From positions 4,879,763 to 4,943,762 of the forward strand of contig JAQFVV010000031.1 of assembly GCA_028023455.1 (NCBI GenBank): a DNA stretch of 64,000 bases, written 5' to 3'. Under the pieces are notes generated by a model, which saw only the letters and a program-made list of their open reading frames with translations, ran no database searches and was not told the DNA's origin. Both the position numbers and the translations under genes were made by a program. Source of the DNA: Epiperipatus broadwayi. Taxonomy: Eukaryota > Onychophora > Udeonychophora > Euonychophora > Peripatidae. Below are positions 60,176 to 64,000 of the stretch, piece by piece. Numbering within the stretch: position 1 is the first letter of the stretch; each line of letters begins with the position of its first letter.

Positions 60176-61029
60176 AAACTTTTTTTTAAAACTTGTTTTT
60201 TATACGACTATTATAATTATTTGTTGTTGTTCAACTTACAAAATATTTTATTATATATAAATAAATAAACCAAATTTCTTTTTAAAACTTAATTTTTTAC
60301 ACTTGTTAACAATAAATATTTAATTACATATTTTTTTATTATCATTATTACGCTAGCCTTATACTTTTTTTTATGCGATCGCTCATATTTTTATCATCTA
60401 CATTGCTTTAATTAAATTATTTTTCTTTATAATCCCGGAATTGTTGAAAGTTCAAATGCATAATTCCACGTGGGATATTGGGCGGATGATCCTGATCTTT
60501 TTTGCTAAAAGTCTATACTTGAATTCCAATAAAAGGTTAGGTGATTTCATCCTCGCAATTTGTCATATTAAATAGGATTATTAGTTAGTGGTATAGACTA
60601 TAGATGATAGCTACGCTTGCAGAGAAAATACAAAGGAATGAGGAAATCTTGAGAAATATTTTACATTTAAACAGCACATGTTTATGATTACATCCTTCCA
60701 TAAAATGTTAAAAGTGGATAGAAACCAGTTCCTACCTTACCTGAGAGTGATCTATATTTTTCTTTTTATAGATTTTATTGCAGTTTTTTTTTTTTTCCAG
60801 TATTATATAGATTGCTTAAATTTTGTATAATTATTTTATCTAGCAATAAAATAATTGCCATCGACTTATCCTGATTATATTTTAACCCATCTTGCAAATA
60901 GCAATATTCAGATATACTGTAATCAAAAAAAAATTCATCAAATCGTTCCCCTGTAAAAATTTGCCCTGGTCCAAGATGGAATAAATTTCTTCAGTTGTAA
61001 AACCATATTCCTTCCAATTTTTGCTCTAC
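60176..61029. other. Non-coding AT-rich region
   Basis: No gene is recognised. Poly-T runs and AT-rich sequence. A few short fragments near the 3' end may be decayed upstream parts of the following LINE fragment. Confidence 0.4.
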
Positions 61030-61830
61030 TCCTCATAAATTTTTAGGTTTCCCAATGTATCTCTCATATAATGCAATGAAAACTGCTATTCAAAATCAGC
61101 TTATTGTTTTAGCAGAATATACCATCAATGCTTTATCCAAAACATACCTTTCAGTATATGCTAAGGCATCACTAATCAACATTTTAATATTTCCTAAAAT
61201 TAATTATTTCTTATCCATTATTAAGTTTACTTCTTCATTCAAAAAATATATGTATACTCCCTTATTACTAAACTAATCTGGAATAAAAAAGCAGTAGTTC
61301 TAAGCATAATGAATATGCAAAAACATTAAATTCAATGGTCTCTAATTACATGGCATTACTACATTTTATTTTCAGAAAGCCATTAATAAAATGACTAAAG
61401 TAATTAGTTTATTCCCAAGTGTTAATAGTGTAATTCCTGTTAATCCTACTGACACTCCACCACCCATTAACAATAATTTTATCAAAATTTAATAATTCTC
61501 ATAAGAAAAGACACTACTTTCTCACATAATCTATTTCTAAATAAAATTAACTATTGGAAAACATATGAAATTAAAAATAATAATAGTATATCAAATAAAA
61601 GTCAATCTTTCTTATTATGTAGTAACAAGTACATTATAAAAAAGTTCAAATATTGGCACCTGGAATCCAAATATCTGTACTTCTTAATAAAAATAAATGT
61701 CAAAGCCCTTCCTACTAATTATTTTCTCTTCTACAAGTGACACTTCACAAATATAGATCCATCATGTGCCCTCTGTCATAGAAATGAAAAAACATTAGAA
61801 CACTTTCTTATGGATTGTTTTCCTAAAGGT
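61030..61830 (+). pseudogene. 3' fragment of an L1/Tx1-like LINE
   Basis: The open segment 61055-61276 reads FPMYLSYNAMK, then YAKASLINILIFPKINYFLSI, the post-RT region in which L1/Tx1-like proteins carry a KI-LI-LI-PK-Y pattern. Further on, in another frame, PSCALCHRNEKTLEHFLMDC (61759-61818) forms a C-x2-C-x8-H-x4-C zinc knuckle as found near the C-terminus of L1-type and related LINE proteins. The upstream RT catalytic core and endonuclease are missing, so this is a 5'-truncated copy. Frame changes and stops lie between the two parts. Clade assignment is tentative. Confidence 0.6.
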
Positions 61831-61970
61831 TTGTGATGATGGTGTTTTTGTTGTATTTTTATATTGTGACTATACATAATGTATGGAAATCACTAATCAA
61901 CTTTGCTCTTAAGGAAAAAGTGGAGAAATCAAGAGATAAGTATATGCAATTTCTACTGATTGTTGCCTTT

Positions 61971-62191
61971 GGCAGGATAGCGCAGTTGGTTAGAGCATTA
62001 TTTTAAAATTAAATACTCAAAAATCTAAGGGTCCAGATTGAATCCTATGCTAGTACTGTTACTGATTAGGCAATACCTGAAAAAGAGGGGAGAATAATAT
62101 CTCAAAATATTGTCCATATACTAACCTGTTTGATGTGCTATTACTAATACTTGAATGTATTTGAAATATTTAAATAAAGTTATTTTTTTCT
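61971..62191 (+). mobile_element. tRNA-derived SINE
   Basis: The head is tRNA-like: GGCAGGATAGCGCAGTTGGT then TAGAGC gives a good A box (61978-61989), and GGTCCAGATTGAATCC (62030-62045) a decayed B box at tRNA-like spacing. A body without coding sense follows, ending AAATAAAGTTATTTTTTT. Transcription would be by Pol III from the internal boxes. It lies directly after the L1/Tx1-like fragment, whose sense (VEKSRDKYMQFLLIVAF) appears to run up to it, so it may be inserted in that element. Confidence 0.75.
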
Positions 62192-63482
62192 AAAGACATT
62201 CATTACTCATATTAGATAATGGAAATAGTCCAATATAAAAGTACAATTTCTTATGGATTGTTCCTCACTTTTTCCTTGTCATACTCTTATCACTAACATG
62301 ACTCATTCAAATTCACTAACAATCAACAACCTCATAAAAAATATACAAAGTAGTCCTTTTCCCAAAATAAGAATTACTATATTTATTATTTTCAGACTCT
62401 AGTTTGTAAGATGTTATCTAAACTTTAATCCCACATCTCACAATACTAAATCACTCTCTGTAAAAAAATTAAATAACATTAAGACTACAGATCAAACCCA
62501 TGCACTATCTGATATTTTTGCAGCTACATGGAATCTGATCTCATTAACAACAAATCGGTGACTTGGCTATTGAATATACTAAAATAATATGCGTTAGATA
62601 TATATTGATTATTGCTCAATTATATGAACATCTATCTTATTGCTTTTCTACTGGAAATCTCTCGTTCCAATAAGACTTGTAAATAGTCTCCAATGTATAT
62701 AGTAAACCTAATTAAGTTAATTTAAAACTAAATAATATCTAATTAACAAAAAACAAGAAATAAAATCCAATATTTTTTCTTAATTTATCTATACAGTAAT
62801 TATTTTGTTATATTAACACACAGAGAAAATTACTCCACTTTATTCGCACTATTTCATAATCATTATGCAACTTTTTTATATATTATTTTCTATCTGTATA
62901 AGTATGAGATTTATATATATACGTATTTTTATAGAATTTGAAAAGTTAAAACACCGCTTTTGAATATTAATATCTTAATGTAATTATTTATACATTTTTT
63001 ATGTACTACAAGTTCTAATGTGATCTCTATGGGAAATATGTGATAAAAGACATTATATGGGTATGTGTTCTAGTAGGCACGAAGATGAAATTCATTGAAA
63101 GCCCCCCCCCCCATCATTTCAATAAATATATCAGTTTACATGTATCTTTGATAAAATATTATTACATAAGAATAATACATTATTACTAAAATAATAATAA
63201 TAGGAAAAAAGCTGACATATAAAAATTATAACCTTTCACATATAAAAAATCCAATGAATTACTTTCTTCCTTTTTCTTTTTAAAAGTTTATTTACATAAA
63301 CCCACATAAATATATATACTGCAGTACATTATGCACATGTTTCCAACATTGTAATCATTATCAATGATCATAAATATATATCTGCATTAAGTCAGATGTC
63401 ACATGACCTAATTTAATAAGTTTATATATATTATTGTGATAAATATATATATTTTTAAACTCATATAATAACATTTCTTTAG
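62192..63482. other. Non-coding AT-rich region
   Basis: No gene is recognised. TTTCTTATGGATTGTT at 62248 echoes the zinc-knuckle DNA at 61806, possibly a second LINE scrap. A C13 run lies at about 63101-63113. Confidence 0.4.
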
Positions 63483-63895
63483 CATTATATTCTAGCATGT
63501 GTGCGTGTGCGGTGCAACTGTTCCCAAAAGCTATAAGTGTTATAAAATAGGTAACTAAAAGCAAATGAAATGAGCGCTTTCAAAGGATCTTGCCTTCATA
63601 ATCATAGCTTGCTACTACATTTAATGATATGCAAATATGCTAATTCCATTTCTTCGATAAAGCATAGCATATGTCCTTCCTATTTATGGCATCTTTGTCA
63701 CATGAGATGAAAAAGGCCTCTTTGGTTTTTCTTTTAAGGTCATGTCTCTCTCTACACATGATTGTAGGATTGTCTGGAATGCACTCGTGGTGATTTGTGC
63801 TCAGCTCATTTGTTTTTAGTTACCTATTTTATAACACTTTATAGCTTTTGGGAACAGTTGCGCCACACACACACACACATACTAGAATATATATA
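63483..63895. mobile_element. MITE with terminal inverted repeats of about 85 bp
   Basis: ATATTCTAGCATGTGTG...TGCAACTGTTCCCAAAAGCT and on to AAAATAGGTAACTAAAAGCA and GAGC (63487-63575) is mirrored by GCTC...TTTTTAGTTACCTATTTTAT, AGCTTTTGGGAACAGTTGC and a (CA)n run ending ACTAGAATAT (63802-63893). The inner 225 bp has no coding sense. The (CA)n/(GT)n stretches are part of the inverted repeats. The minus frame 63361-63564 is not a gene. Family unknown. Confidence 0.82.
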
Positions 63896-64000
63896 TTTCC
63901 CAAAAGTAAAAAATTATTTGATTTAGCATTATATATAACTCTTTTCATTATATAAATTTTACTATTGCAATTACTTACTTCCCCTATTATAATATGAGTT
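63896..64000. other. Window end, AT-rich
   Basis: Nothing recognised. Confidence 0.4.

Noticed and set aside
61971-62045. Functional tRNA gene
   Set aside because: A and B boxes are present but the stems do not close into a cloverleaf and the B box is decayed; a SINE fits better.
1-64000. CRISPR array, bacterial operon or phage-like module
   Set aside because: No spaced identical repeats with unique spacers, and no Shine-Dalgarno-led gene clusters; all coding sense is eukaryotic transposable element.

Overview
The window is AT-rich animal nuclear DNA (roughly 25-30% G+C by eye), almost certainly from an invertebrate. No operon-like or bacterial organisation is present. The recognisable coding sequence belongs to transposable elements whose families are typical of metazoans: Ty3/gypsy LTR elements, a GIY-YIG-bearing Penelope-like element, piggyBac, an RTE/BovB-like LINE, an L1/Tx1-like LINE fragment, a tRNA-derived SINE and several foldback/MITE families. 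The species cannot be named from this sequence alone. I see no complete host gene. One short spliced-exon candidate (23975-24101, minus) is the best sign of host coding DNA, and much of the rest looks like intron or intergenic sequence.

Layout. 100-12576: a decayed Ty3/gypsy element (called Gypsy-A here) with unusually long LTRs (about 2.7 kb and 3.2 kb). Its 3' LTR carries a 286-bp block in three tandem copies. Gag, protease, reverse transcriptase (RT), RNase H and integrase are all recognisable but broken, mainly by TGA stops. 12577-16300: a Penelope-like element directly abutting the 3' LTR, with RT, Cys motif and GIY-YIG endonuclease split over frames, and a hammerhead-like core near its 3' end. 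16473-17750: a 400-bp satellite with one inverted and about 2.25 direct copies. 17751-27480: mostly non-coding, with small repeats, a strong palindrome (24330-24508) and the exon candidate. 27519-29222: a broken piggyBac transposase, followed by a minisatellite. 32107-38809: a pair of 1.7-1.9 kb inverted arms around a 3-kb centre that itself holds a 550-bp foldback and a G+C-rich island. One arm keeps a 120-codon open frame behind a splice-acceptor-like site. 38810-44760: non-coding, with tandem repeats. 44972-50308: a second LTR element (LTR-B) encoding only a gag-like coiled-coil protein. 51770-56244: two opposite-orientation copies of one MITE family and a likely solo LTR containing a 30-bp minisatellite. 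57225-60175: an RTE/BovB-like LINE with a (TGA)n tail. 61030-62191: an L1/Tx1-like LINE fragment with an adjacent or inserted SINE. 63483-63895: a MITE with long terminal inverted repeats.

How the parts relate. The elements are independent insertions, several of them into TA-rich DNA or next to one another. None of the coding copies looks intact, so the window is largely a fossil record: LTR pairs date insertions, stop-codon bias in Gypsy-A suggests CpG decay, and the 5' LTR of LTR-B has lost its TATA box by a small deletion. The least explained structures are the 6.7-kb inverted-arm structure with its open frame, the inverted 400-bp satellite, and the G+C-rich island at 35879-36180.
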